Source of the DNA: Henriciella sp.
GTDB lineage: Bacteria; Pseudomonadota; Alphaproteobacteria; Caulobacterales; Hyphomonadaceae
Length of the DNA: 64,000 nt
Reading direction: 5' to 3'
NCBI RefSeq assembly: GCF_029936995.1
Contig: NZ_JAPYRE010000002.1
Span: forward strand, 62,001-126,000
Shown: positions 24,867 to 32,982 of the stretch, piece after piece
Layout of the letters: each line of letters starts with the position of its first letter
How positions within the stretch are numbered: the stretch's first letter is position 1
The notes under the pieces: generated by a model
What the model was told of the DNA's origin: nothing
What the model saw: only the letters and a program-made list of their open reading frames with translations
The model's database searches: none
Translations under genes and position numbers: made by a program

Positions 24867-26336
24867 ATGTTTTTACTCTTTCTCTTCATCCTTCTTGTTG
24901 TTCTGGCTGGCCTGGCCGTGCTCTGGGCAGCCCGCCTGCCCGGCAGTGTCCTGGTGACACTTGGCCCGGACACAGCTGTTGAGCTGAAAATGGTCGTCGC
25001 CATTCTCGCCGTGATACTTCTGGGCGCTGCGATGGCTGTTGTGTGGGGAGCCCTGACGGGGCTTCTCAGGCTGCCCGGCCGTTTCAACCGGGCACGCCAG
25101 ACCTCGAAAACCAGATCTGCCAACAAGGCGCTCGCAGACGGCCTGCTGGCGGCTGAAGCCGGCGATATCCGATCTGCAAGGAAATATGCGAGCAAGGCCC
25201 GCCATGCCGAGGATGAGCGCCTGAAACTCTTCCTTGAGGCCCGTACATCAGAAATTTCCGATGACTGGCCAGCGGCAGAACGCGCCTGGGGCCAGCTTGC
25301 CCGCCTGCCCGGCGGCCAGCTTGCCGGGCTGCGCGGGGCGGCCACAGCTGCTTCCGAACGCGGCGATGTCGCCGCAGCCGAAATCCGTGCACGTGAGGCA
25401 CTTGAGCTACGCACCGGCGCTGACTGGCCTTTCAACGCCCTGTTCGACAGCCAGATTGCCCGCGGCCACTGGCAGGATGCGCTCGATACGCTGGCGGTAG
25501 GTGAGAAACGCGGTGTGATCAAAGGCAACAGCCTGCGTCGCCGCCGTGCGGTGCTTTATACCGCGCTGGCCTGCAGCCTGCCTAATGCAGAGCGCAAGAA
25601 CGCCCAGCGCATGCTGGCCGATGCGATCCGTTCCGCATCGACTTTCCCTCCCGCCGCCTATCACGGTGCCCGGCACCTCATGCTGGACGGCAAGACGAAA
25701 GCCGCCCAGGGCGTGCTGGAACTGGGCTGGAAGGCCAACCCTCACCCGGCGCTTGCCCAGCTTTGCCGGAAACTGGACTCCTCAGACAAGCCTGAGGAAC
25801 GGATTTCCCGGCTGGAATCGCTGGTCTCGACAAATCCGGAAGCACGCGAAAGCCGCATTCTCAAAGCCGAAATCGCCATGGCGAAACGTGACTGGACGCG
25901 CGCCATCCGCTTCCTCGCCCTGCTGATTGAACAGAAACCGACGGCACGCCTCTGCCTGCTGCTTGAACAGGCCCTGCGCGGCTATGGCGATACTGGCGAA
26001 GCTGAGCGTTGGGGCCGCATGGCCGTGACAGCTTCCCGCGAAGCTGAATGGTCTGACATCGACCCCAACAGTAATGCCTTCGACTATTCCCGTCGCGACT
26101 GGTCGCGTCTTGTCTATGCCTTTGGAGACGCTGGTACACTCGTTCACCCGCGCTATGAGGCCTATGACAGAGAGCTGGAAGCCGGGCGCCATATTGCGCT
26201 GCCAGCTCCGGTTACACGTAAATCGCCACCAGCCGGCAGCCCGGGCAAAGAAGGCACCGCTATCAGCAACCCTTCCGTCAACCTGACCCAGCCTCCCGTC
26301 GACTACGTCCAGGATTCCGATGACGGAACGGACTGA
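24867..26336 (+). CDS. hemY: HemY N-domain/TPR membrane protein
   Basis: A 489-residue protein of the HemY N-terminal domain family. Two transmembrane helices (about residues 1-23 and 40-62) are followed by TPR-like helical repeats and a Pro-rich tail. Despite the name it is not protoporphyrinogen oxidase; its function in heme-operon biology is unclear, and scaffolding is inferred from the TPRs. It follows mic60 by 10 bases, which is conserved in alphaproteobacteria. Confidence 0.85.
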   Translation: MFLLFLFILLVVLAGLAVLWAARLPGSVLVTLGPDTAVELKMVVAILAVILLGAAMAVVWGALTGLLRLPGRFNRARQTSKTRSANKALADGLLAAEAGDIRSARKYASKARHAEDERLKLFLEARTSEISDDWPAAERAWGQLARLPGGQLAGLRGAATAASERGDVAAAEIRAREALELRTGADWPFNALFDSQIARGHWQDALDTLAVGEKRGVIKGNSLRRRRAVLYTALACSLPNAERKNAQRMLADAIRSASTFPPAAYHGARHLMLDGKTKAAQGVLELGWKANPHPALAQLCRKLDSSDKPEERISRLESLVSTNPEARESRILKAEIAMAKRDWTRAIRFLALLIEQKPTARLCLLLEQALRGYGDTGEAERWGRMAVTASREAEWSDIDPNSNAFDYSRRDWSRLVYAFGDAGTLVHPRYEAYDRELEAGRHIALPAPVTRKSPPAGSPGKEGTAISNPSVNLTQPPVDYVQDSDDGTD

Positions 26337-26409
26337 CACCATAGGCTTCTGAAAAGCGGGCTTGCAGCACACGCCCGCAAACGGTATTGAGCGCTCTTCA
26401 AGCAACGGA

Positions 26410-26485
26410 GCCGCCTTAGCTCAGCTGGTAGAGCATCGCATTCGTAATGCGGGGGTCAGGTGTTCAAGTCACCTAGGCGGCACCA
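26410..26485 (+). tRNA. tRNA-Thr (anticodon CGT)
   Basis: A 76-base cloverleaf with encoded CCA. Acceptor GCCGCCT pairs with AGGCGGC, the D-arm is GCTC/GAGC, and the anticodon loop is TTCGTAA. The T-arm is AGGTG/CACCT with TTCAAGT. The CGT anticodon reads ACG. The variable loop is short, as in class I tRNAs. Confidence 0.95.
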
Positions 26486-26513
26486 TTTTTCATCAGTTTT
26501 GCTTCGCCAAGAT

Positions 26514-26536
26514 TTTTTGGTCCAGTGGACCAAAAA
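26514..26536. repeat. 23-bp perfect palindrome downstream of tRNA-Thr
   Basis: TTTTTGGTCCA at 26514-26524 and its exact complement at 26526-26536 flank a single central G. Because A's rather than T's follow the stem on both strands, it does not look like a normal terminator. An operator or cruciform-type site is possible. Confidence 0.5.
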
Positions 26537-26584
26537 CAGGTGAAAAATGCCCGCAACAGCGGGCGCAAATCACAACACAGCCAC

Positions 26585-27124
26585 TCAAACCCCAAGCGGA
26601 TAATCGGCTACTGCCTCATAGACGCTCTTTTTCCCCGTGCGCGGCACACTCTCGTAGAGGTGGAACCGGTCGGCTACCCACGGTCCGGCCCGCAGGACCT
26701 GCCAACGCTCTGACCAGGCCATTGCAGCCTCCAGCGGCGTATTATTGAGATAGGCAAGTGTTATGTGCGGCTTGAAGGGTCTGGCATCCTTTTCGAGCCC
26801 GATCCGGGTTGCAGCCTTTCCGCACGCCTGCGCAAGCTTCTCAAGTTCCGGAGTACGCTTCACGGTCACGAAAGCCGCATGCGGTTCCTTGCGCCCGAAC
26901 CAGCCAACGCCCTCGATTTCAAGCTCTAGCTGTGGGCAGGAAACCTCCCCAATTTCTTCATCCAGTGCTTCGGCGACCGGCTCGCTGATCTCGCCAAAGA
27001 AAGCCAGCGTAATATGGAAGTGCTCCCGGTCGCGCCAGCGCGCCCCGTCGAGACCGGTACAGAGCGGCTCCAGACGGTCGGCGATATCCTCGGGAACGGG
27101 CAAGGCAGCAAAAAGTCTGATCAT
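26585..27124 (-). CDS. thpR: RNA 2',3'-cyclic phosphodiesterase (2'-5' RNA ligase family)
   Basis: A 179-residue 2H phosphoesterase. The two catalytic HxT motifs are visible as HIT in REHFHITLAFFG (H37, T39) and HIT in KPHITLAYL (H120, T122). The family hydrolyses 2',3'-cyclic phosphates on RNA ends; the in vivo substrate is not known. The ATG at 27124 starts directly at the conserved MIRLFAALPVP; a start 12 codons earlier is less likely. Confidence 0.92.
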   Translation of the reverse strand: MIRLFAALPVPEDIADRLEPLCTGLDGARWRDREHFHITLAFFGEISEPVAEALDEEIGEVSCPQLELEIEGVGWFGRKEPHAAFVTVKRTPELEKLAQACGKAATRIGLEKDARPFKPHITLAYLNNTPLEAAMAWSERWQVLRAGPWVADRFHLYESVPRTGKKSVYEAVADYPLGV

Positions 27125-27140
27125 GTATCCACCACAAACG

Positions 27141-27171
27141 AGAAAAAGCCCGGCCTTCAAGACCGGGCTTT
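27141..27171 (-). terminator. intrinsic terminator after the DUF2853 gene
   Basis: On the minus strand AAAGCCCGG pairs with CCGGGCTTT across a nine-base loop (plus coordinates 27145-27153 and 27163-27171), followed by a TTTTTCT tract. It separates the DUF2853 gene from thpR. Confidence 0.85.
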
Positions 27172-27195
27172 CTGCAAGTCACGCGAGACCAGCAG

Positions 27196-27528
27196 TTATT
27201 TTGCCAGCTCGCCGAGTTTCCCGAAGTTTTCGGCCAGGAGATAATAAAAGGTCACACGGGACTTGTTCGAGCCTTCCGGCTTCATGATCTCGCAGACTTT
27301 ACCCATTGCCTCGTCGATTTCGCCATTCTTGTGGGCAAGTCCCAGCTTGCCCCGGCAGAATTTCTCACGAACGCGCGCAAGCTCGCCAGCGTCCGAGCAT
27401 GAAACCAGCGATGAATCCCGGTTGCGCAGCGCTATTCCCAGATGCCCGACAATCTTCTCAGCCGCCTTCTGGTTATACCCATTCGCGTATTTCTTGATGT
27501 TTTCCGCATAAGCCGATGCATCAGCCAT
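27196..27528 (-). CDS. DUF2853 family protein
   Basis: A 110-residue acidic/basic helical protein that matches the DUF2853 family (AYAENIKKYANGYNQKAAEKI near the start; REKFCRGKLGL and a C-terminal YYLLAENFGKL). Function is unknown; members are small soluble proteins, about this length, common in alphaproteobacteria. The ATG at 27528 begins the conserved part, with a GGGGAC stretch upstream. It is a single-gene unit with its own terminator. Confidence 0.8.
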   Translation of the reverse strand: MADASAYAENIKKYANGYNQKAAEKIVGHLGIALRNRDSSLVSCSDAGELARVREKFCRGKLGLAHKNGEIDEAMGKVCEIMKPEGSNKSRVTFYYLLAENFGKLGELAK

Positions 27529-27628
27529 GATGCCGTCCCCTTCCAATTTATGTCCGTCCCACTGCTGCAATTGTCACAGCATTGAATATGCTGCGCCGGG
27601 ACTGCGGGAAAGTCAAATACTACCGGCT

Positions 27629-28681
27629 TTACGGACAGGGCGAAGGTTGTCGCTGGTGGAGAGCGCTGACGTCTTCCTCCATTTCTTCAGTCCACGACAG
27701 CTGAAACCCCCGAATACATGTTTTCAGTTGCTCAAGACTCGTCGCCCCGATGATCGTCGATCCGATGAAATCGCGTGAGTCGCAGAATTTGATCGCAAAT
27801 TCTGTCGGATCTGCCCCATGCTTGCGGGCCAGATCGACATAAGCATTGATCGTTTCTTCCGCACCCGGTTTCTCGTAACGCTGCAAGCGCTGGAACAGCT
27901 GCTTGCGGGAGCCTTCCGGAAGGGCCCCATCACGGTATTTCCCGGTCAGGTATCCCTGCGCAAGCGGCGAATAGGCGAGCAGGCTCACCTGTTCGCGCAC
28001 ACAACATTCCTCAAGATCTTCCTCGAAAGTGCGGTTGACCAGATTATAGGCATTCTGGATGGACTGCATGCGGGGCAGACCACGTTTCTCGCTCTCGGCG
28101 AGAAAACGCATGACGCCATAGGCAGTCTCGTTCGACACGCCGATGTGGCGGATATTCCCCGCCTTCACATGCGCATCGAGATGGCTGAGGATCTCCTCAA
28201 AGGGCTCGAAGTCCACTTCATAATGCTTTGACTTGATCCGGTTGCCGAACATCGAGGCCGGACGGTCCGGCCAGTGCAGCTGGTAAAGGTCGATATAGTC
28301 TGTCTGGAGCCGTTTCAGGCTTTTCTCGACAGCCTCGTCGACCTGCGCCTTGGTCTGACGCGTGAAAGGCACATCGTCATCGCGCGTCCAGGTCTGCGTA
28401 GAGCGCCCGCACATCTTGCTGGCAAGGATGATGTCCTTGCGTTTGCCGGTCTTCTTGAACCAGCTTCCGATAATTCTTTCCGTTGAGCCTTGCGTCTCCG
28501 GTTTGGGGGGCACCGAATACATTTCAGCCGTGTCGAAGAAATTGATGCCCTCGCTGACGGCATGGTCCATCTGGGCGTGGCCCTCTTCCTCGGTGTTCTG
28601 CTGGCCCCATGTCATGGTGCCAAGACAGCATGCGGTGACTTCAATGTCTGTTGTGCCCAGTTTGCGCTTCCGGTCGTGCAT
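27629..28681 (-). CDS. aldo/keto reductase (Tas-like)
   Basis: A 350-residue NADP-dependent aldo/keto reductase. The N-terminal strand RKRKLGTTDIEVT is followed by the catalytic Asp and Tyr in NFFDTAEMYSVP, Lys in ILASKMCG and His in YQLHWPDR. Length and an inserted segment after the Tyr motif match E. coli Tas. The physiological substrate is unknown. AAAGGA precedes the ATG at 28681; the longer frame adds 19 residues. It is divergent from the Bax inhibitor-like gene. Confidence 0.9.
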   Translation of the reverse strand: MHDRKRKLGTTDIEVTACCLGTMTWGQQNTEEEGHAQMDHAVSEGINFFDTAEMYSVPPKPETQGSTERIIGSWFKKTGKRKDIILASKMCGRSTQTWTRDDDVPFTRQTKAQVDEAVEKSLKRLQTDYIDLYQLHWPDRPASMFGNRIKSKHYEVDFEPFEEILSHLDAHVKAGNIRHIGVSNETAYGVMRFLAESEKRGLPRMQSIQNAYNLVNRTFEEDLEECCVREQVSLLAYSPLAQGYLTGKYRDGALPEGSRKQLFQRLQRYEKPGAEETINAYVDLARKHGADPTEFAIKFCDSRDFIGSTIIGATSLEQLKTCIRGFQLSWTEEMEEDVSALHQRQPSPCP

Positions 28682-28825
28682 GAAATTTTCCTTTGTTAAT
28701 CGCCTGTCAGGATAGGAAGCCGAGGCTGCCGAACACAACCGGTTTTCCTTGAACTAAGGGCGTGTTTCGCCCATATTATCGACAATCGGCATGGCTCTCA
28801 TGCCGGCCTTTCGAAAGAGGGATCT

Positions 28826-29608
28826 ATGAACGACTACAACTCTTCTGTCGCCCGTGGCAGGACTATGGATGCGAGCGTTGACGAGGGCCTGCGGTCCTTC
28901 ATGCTCGGCGTCTATCAGAAGCTGACCATCGGCATCGCCCTGTCCGGCGTGCTGGCCTTTGCGGCAGGCACGTGGGAGCCGCTCTTCAACCTGATTTTCG
29001 GCACGCCACTCTATTATGTCGTGGCCTTTGCCCCGATCGCGCTGATTCTCGGCTCGATGTTCTTCATGAAGAACCCGTCGCCGACCGGAACAGCCTTCCT
29101 GTACTGGGCCATCGTCGCCACTGTCGGCCTCGGCATGGGTGTTTACTTCTACATGGCCTCAAGCGGTGTAGAGACTCAGACCGCCGGCGGGATTTCGCAA
29201 TCCCTGAACTATATGACGATCGCCAAGGCGTTCTTCATCACGGCGTCGGCCTTCGGTGCCCTGTCGCTCTGGGGCTATACGACCAAAAAAGACCTCTCGG
29301 CCATTGGCAGCTTCGCCATCATGGCGATCTGGGCCCTGCTTGCTGTCTCGGTGATCTACATGTTCCTGCCGATGCTCGGCATCATGGAGCCATCCAGCGG
29401 CATGGAATGGATGATTTCCGGCGGGTTTGCCCTGCTCTCTGCGGTCCTCGTGGCCTGGCAGACGCAGGAGCTGAAGGAGAATTACTATCAGCTCGCCGGC
29501 GACCAGCGCAGCCTGGCCGTCATGACGAATTGGGGCGCACTGAACTTCTTCATCATGTTCGTGAACATGTTCCGCTTTGTCCTGATGCTGCTCGCCTCGC
29601 GCGAATAA
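28826..29608 (+). CDS. Bax inhibitor-1/YccA family membrane protein
   Basis: A 260-residue protein with seven predicted transmembrane helices, beginning at about residue 30 after a soluble N-terminus. The family's C-terminal ELKENYYQL-type segment and a final NFFIMFVNMFRFVL helix are present. Members are TMBIM-type channels; in E. coli the paralogues YccA and YbhL are linked to FtsH modulation. GAAAGAGGGA precedes the ATG. It is followed by a strong terminator. Confidence 0.92.
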   Translation: MNDYNSSVARGRTMDASVDEGLRSFMLGVYQKLTIGIALSGVLAFAAGTWEPLFNLIFGTPLYYVVAFAPIALILGSMFFMKNPSPTGTAFLYWAIVATVGLGMGVYFYMASSGVETQTAGGISQSLNYMTIAKAFFITASAFGALSLWGYTTKKDLSAIGSFAIMAIWALLAVSVIYMFLPMLGIMEPSSGMEWMISGGFALLSAVLVAWQTQELKENYYQLAGDQRSLAVMTNWGALNFFIMFVNMFRFVLMLLASRE

Positions 29609-29631
29609 GCATACGAGACGCATCTTTAGAG

Positions 29632-29663
29632 AAAGCCCCGGACCTCAAGTCCGGGGCTTTTTT
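29632..29663 (+). terminator. intrinsic terminator after the Bax inhibitor-like gene
   Basis: AAAGCCCCGGAC (29632-29643) pairs with GTCCGGGGCTTT (29649-29660), with a five-base loop and further T's. A strong rho-independent terminator. Confidence 0.92.
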
Positions 29664-29694
29664 CTTGACTCTTTCGTCCCGCCTGAACACGCTG

Positions 29695-29709
29695 GAACAG
29701 ACCGGGAAC
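29695..29709 (+). promoter_or_regulatory. LexA (SOS) operator upstream of mmcB
   Basis: GAAC-N7-GAAC lies 28 bases before the mmcB start. This is the reverse complement of the alphaproteobacterial LexA box GTTC-N7-GTTC. A third GAAC sits six bases further upstream (29685-29688). In Caulobacter mmcB belongs to the SOS regulon. Confidence 0.75.
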
Positions 29710-29737
29710 CTGATATGTATGAGCTTGGGAGGCGCGC

Positions 29738-30196
29738 ATGGCCTATGATCCGCAGAAACCGGGTGCAGGCGATATCTGCCGCGGTGTTCTGCGCCTGTTT
29801 GCTGACATGAACCATGCCGGCGTCACCGAGATGACACTCGCAAATGGTCGGCGCGCCGATATTGCCGCCATCGGCCCAAAAGGCGAAGTCGCGATTGTGG
29901 AAGTCAAAAGCTCGGTGGCCGATTTCCGGGCAGATGGGAAATGGCCGGACTACCTGCCTTTCTGCGACCGCTTCTATTTCGCTGTTGGCCATGCTTTCCC
30001 GAAAGACCTTATCCCCGGTGAGACCGGTCTGATCGTGGCTGACGGGTTCGGCGGCGCTGTCCTGAGAGAGCCCCAGCCCACTCCGCTCGCAGCGGCCCGG
30101 CGCAAGGCCGTCACGCTGAGATTTGCCCGTCTTGCTGCCAACCGCCTCAACTTTGCAACCGAACCTGCCATCGAAGACCTTCTGAACACTGGCTGA
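29738..30196 (+). CDS. mmcB: MmcB family DNA repair protein
   Basis: A 152-residue protein of the MmcB family with a restriction-endonuclease-like core. The Asp in RADIAAIG and the E-x-K in IVEVKSSVADF match a PD-(D/E)xK nuclease site. In Caulobacter, MmcB is involved in tolerance of mitomycin C and other damage, apparently in an error-prone repair pathway. A LexA box directly upstream fits SOS control. GGGAGG precedes the ATG. Confidence 0.88.
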   Translation: MAYDPQKPGAGDICRGVLRLFADMNHAGVTEMTLANGRRADIAAIGPKGEVAIVEVKSSVADFRADGKWPDYLPFCDRFYFAVGHAFPKDLIPGETGLIVADGFGGAVLREPQPTPLAAARRKAVTLRFARLAANRLNFATEPAIEDLLNTG

Positions 30197-30244
30197 TGCC
30201 CTGCGATCTGGACGCCAGCCCTTAAAAACCCTAGCTGAAATCCC

Positions 30245-30790
30245 ATGAGCCTTGCCTATCCGCTTGCCATAACAGCCGAAGAGGCGCTGAAGGGTACAAG
30301 CCCTGCCGCGCGCACGCGCTATGAAGCTGAAGACGTGGCTGGCGAAACAGCTATCCTCTCACTGGAAACGGAGTGGCTGAAACCGGCCTCCAACGAGGTC
30401 GATGCCATCCAGAAGCAGGCCCAGTCCGGTGATGCGAAGGGCTTTATCCAGATTTATGAGGATGCCGACGGCAAGCCCGTTCTTGCCGTCACATACTGGA
30501 AACTGGCTGCCGCCCCAAAGCCGGCGCAGCGCCCTGAAACGACGGAAGCACAGCCTTCAGAAGACCGGAAGCCAGCCGCACGAAAGGCCTCACGCGAAGA
30601 CGATCACACTGACGACCTCTATTTCCGCCATGACCGCGGCCGCAAATCCCGGCGCAAGAAACATGTCGACCCGCGCCAGATGGACCTCTTCGTCAGCCCC
30701 GACCCGCGCGGATATGAGCATAAGGACCCCAATAATCCGAATACGATGCTCACCGATGAGGAAGGTGACGGAACGACTTTTGGCGGCTGA
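30245..30790 (+). CDS. conserved hypothetical protein with basic C-terminal region
   Basis: A 181-residue protein of no recognised family. The N-terminal half (about 1-95) is predicted to be a small alpha/beta domain ending in VLAVTYWKLAA. A Pro/Glu/Ala-rich linker follows, then a strongly charged region (RHDRGRKSRRKKHVD) and an acidic end. The basic patch could contact nucleic acid, but nothing shows this. No signal peptide or membrane segment is present. It lies 48 bases after mmcB. Confidence 0.65.
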   Translation: MSLAYPLAITAEEALKGTSPAARTRYEAEDVAGETAILSLETEWLKPASNEVDAIQKQAQSGDAKGFIQIYEDADGKPVLAVTYWKLAAAPKPAQRPETTEAQPSEDRKPAARKASREDDHTDDLYFRHDRGRKSRRKKHVDPRQMDLFVSPDPRGYEHKDPNNPNTMLTDEEGDGTTFGG

Positions 30791-30802
30791 CCGGCCTCCA
30801 CA

Positions 30803-30949
30803 TCACGGCTGGAAGACGTAAAGCGCCAGAACAGCAACCGAGGCAAGCGTCATGACCGCAAGAAAAAGGCCCATCAGCATCTTGAGCCCGGCCTTTTCTC
30901 TCGATGGCACATCTCTCCACCAGCTCTGAAAACTGTCTCGTTGTGTCAT
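30803..30949 (-). CDS. small single-pass membrane protein
   Basis: A 48-residue frame starting at ATG 30949. The N-terminus is polar and basic (RDSFQSWWRDVPSREKAG), followed by one hydrophobic helix (LMGLFLAVMTLASVAVLALYVF). The composition is typical of a real small inner-membrane protein with the N-terminus in the cytoplasm. An upstream in-frame start would add 12 residues. The ribosome binding site is weak. Function is unknown; it lies between a convergent hypothetical gene and msrB. Confidence 0.45.
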   Translation of the reverse strand: MTQRDSFQSWWRDVPSREKAGLKMLMGLFLAVMTLASVAVLALYVFQP

Positions 30950-30988
30950 GCCGGGTAACCTATAGCACTGCCGGCGCGGGCTCAAACC

Positions 30989-31519
30989 CTAGGCATTTGC
31001 AGGCTTGAAAGTCAGCGCCACACCATTGTTGCAATAGCGCAGACCTGTTGGTTCCGGCCCATCCTCGAACACATGCCCCTGATGGCCGAGACAGCGCGCA
31101 CAATGATATTCCGTGCGCTGCATGAGCAGCGTATTGTCCGGCCTGGTGGCAAGGTTGCCTTCAATATAGGTCCAGAAACTCGGCCAGCCGGTACCGCTCA
31201 TATACTTCCATTCGGACTTGAAGAGCGGCAGGTCACACCCCTTGCAGTGGAACGTGCCTTCGCGTTTTTCCTCATTCAACGGCGAGCTTCCTGCCCGTTC
31301 GGTTGCGTCCTTGCGCAATACCTCAAAGGCTTCCGGCGACAGGCGCTCACGCCATTCGGCCTCCGTGATCTGCCGCCATTGCGTATCTGAGTATTCCGCC
31401 TCGGCGGCCACGGCTTCGGCGGCTTGTCCCTTGCCATTCGAGCAGGCCGCGAGGATCGTGCCCGCCACACCGCCAAGCAGGATACCTCGCCTTGATAGTC
31501 TGTCGATTATCTGGGTCAT
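30989..31519 (-). CDS. msrB: peptide-methionine (R)-S-oxide reductase MsrB, Tat-type lipoprotein
   Basis: A 176-residue MsrB. The zinc-binding Cys pairs are CKGC and CARC, and the catalytic Cys is in RYCNNG, so the enzyme should reduce the R-epimer of methionine sulfoxide. The N-terminus has a twin-arginine motif (SRRGILL, residues 9-15) with lipobox LAAC (Cys26), predicting Tat export and lipid anchoring. This places methionine repair in the envelope. Upstream ATG choices (31540, 31558) do not change these features. Confidence 0.9.
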   Translation of the reverse strand: MTQIIDRLSRRGILLGGVAGTILAACSNGKGQAAEAVAAEAEYSDTQWRQITEAEWRERLSPEAFEVLRKDATERAGSSPLNEEKREGTFHCKGCDLPLFKSEWKYMSGTGWPSFWTYIEGNLATRPDNTLLMQRTEYHCARCLGHQGHVFEDGPEPTGLRYCNNGVALTFKPANA

Positions 31520-31675
31520 ATTGCGAATATAGGTCGCCATTCTGGCGGGTCGAAACACAAATCCGTGTGGAATTCGCGAGCCTCACGTGACAGGCAGATG
31601 TTTTGCGGGGTCGCCAACCGCCTGACAAGACAGTAGAACGCGGCCCGTCGACAAGGTTAAGCGGAGCAGGAACCC

Positions 31676-31933
31676 ATGGACGAGCTTGAAGGCAAACTGA
31701 CTGATGCAGCCCGCGAAAAGCTGCGCATGACGGTGGAGCGCGTCGAGCGCCTAGAAGAGGAAAAGAAAGAAGTCGCCGACCAGATCAAGGACGTCTATGC
31801 CGAGGCCAAGGCCATGGGTTATGACACCAAGGCACTTCGTCAGGTCGTCCGTCTGCGCAAGCAGGACCGCCAGGAACGCGAAGAGCAGGAAGCTGTCCTG
31901 GAAACCTATCTTGTCGCACTGGGCGAGATGTAA
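31676..31933 (+). CDS. gapR: GapR family nucleoid-associated protein (DUF2312)
   Basis: An 85-residue, almost entirely helical protein matching Gap[21 protein letters not shown] at about residues 22-41, then [18 protein letters not shown]. In Caulobacter, GapR forms tetramers that clamp overtwisted, AT-rich DNA ahead of replication and transcription and stimulate topoisomerases. It is essential or near-essential there. AGGAA precedes the ATG. Confidence 0.95.
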   Translation: MDELEGKLTDAAREKLRMTVERVERLEEEKKEVADQIKDVYAEAKAMGYDTKALRQVVRLRKQDRQEREEQEAVLETYLVALGEM

Positions 31934-31982
31934 TCGCTTTGCCCTGTTTGGCATGGGGCACGAAACGCCATAAATTGCATCC

Positions 31983-32489
31983 ATGCCGCGTGAAATCGAC
32001 GAACGGAAAAAACGAAAAGCCCTGCGCAAGCTGCGCAAGGCCGCCGAGCTTGCAGAGCGCGGCGAAGGCCCGCCCCTGTCTGACTGGGAGCGGGAATTCC
32101 TTGAGGAAGTCGAACAGCGCATCGAAACGTTCGGATCGGCCTTTGCCGATCCCGAGAAGGGCGACCTTGAAGACCCCATGTCCGCACTCCAGACCCAGAA
32201 GCTGCGCGAAATCGGCAAGAAAGCCCGCGGCAAGGGCGGCGGATTCAAGACACGCAAGCCACTGGGCTCGAAGAAGAAACCCGCCTACACACCGCGCGTC
32301 CGCCAGCTGGATGAAGACATTGAGGAAGAGGCCCCTGCCCCGGAACCAGCAAAGCCGGAAAGGCCGCCGCTCGGCGTCATACGCGGCAGCGACCTGAAAT
32401 CTGGCGAAGAACTGCCCGCTCCGAAGACCGGAGGGGAAAGTGAACGGCCAAGGCTTCGCATCATCAAGGGCGGTCGGGATGACGCCTGA
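31983..32489 (+). CDS. charged hypothetical protein
   Basis: A 168-residue, highly charged protein without a signal peptide or membrane segment. The N-terminus is a Lys/Arg-rich helix (DERKKRKALRKLRKAAEL), followed by a Glu-rich segment. A Gly/Lys stretch (KARGKGGGFKTRK), a Pro/Glu-rich linker and a basic end with RLRIIKGG complete it. No family is recognised; similar proteins are found beside gapR in related bacteria only as far as memory allows. It overlaps the ASCH gene by 11 bases. Confidence 0.65.
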   Translation: MPREIDERKKRKALRKLRKAAELAERGEGPPLSDWEREFLEEVEQRIETFGSAFADPEKGDLEDPMSALQTQKLREIGKKARGKGGGFKTRKPLGSKKKPAYTPRVRQLDEDIEEEAPAPEPAKPERPPLGVIRGSDLKSGEELPAPKTGGESERPRLRIIKGGRDDA

Positions 32490-32940
32490 CCAGCAGGTCT
32501 TCTGGGACCGCTTCCAGACCGAGACCGGAGACCAACGCAAACCCGCGGACATTTTCGCTTTTGGCGACAGCCCAGAGATGGCCGGTGAACTGCTCGAGCT
32601 CGTGTTGTCCGGCACCAAACGCGCAACAGCAACGCGTCTCGCCGTCTACCAGAAAGAGAGCAAACGCCCGCCTGCGCCGGGTGACCTGTCGCTTGTGCTT
32701 GATGGCGAGGACCGGCCCGCCTGTGTGATCGAGACGACAATCGTCAATGTCGACCCCTTCAACACCGCATCAGAAGCCTTCGCCCACACAGAGGGAGAGG
32801 GCGACAGGTCACTTGAATACTGGCGCAAGGTTCATCTCGCCTATTATCGCCGTGAATGTGCCGCAGAAGGCACCGTATTTGCCGCAATCGAACCCATCGT
32901 CTTTGAGGAATTCCGGCTTATCTGGACTCCCAGTGCATAA
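32479..32940 (+). CDS. ASCH domain protein
   Basis: A 153-residue stand-alone ASCH (PUA-like) protein. Conserved features include FAFGDSPEMAGELLELVLSGTKRATATRLAVY (positions about 25-55), GDLSLVLD and a C-terminal EEFRLIW strand. The G-x-K-x-A/T-T pattern is the known ASCH signature; some members are RNases or amidohydrolases on acetylated cytidine. The ATG at 32479 lies within the end of the previous gene, so translation is probably coupled. Confidence 0.85.
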   Translation: MTPDQQVFWDRFQTETGDQRKPADIFAFGDSPEMAGELLELVLSGTKRATATRLAVYQKESKRPPAPGDLSLVLDGEDRPACVIETTIVNVDPFNTASEAFAHTEGEGDRSLEYWRKVHLAYYRRECAAEGTVFAAIEPIVFEEFRLIWTPSA

Positions 32941-32982
32941 AGGCAGACTGTCTGCGGTCTGCGAAAGCAAGGGAGCTGGCAA

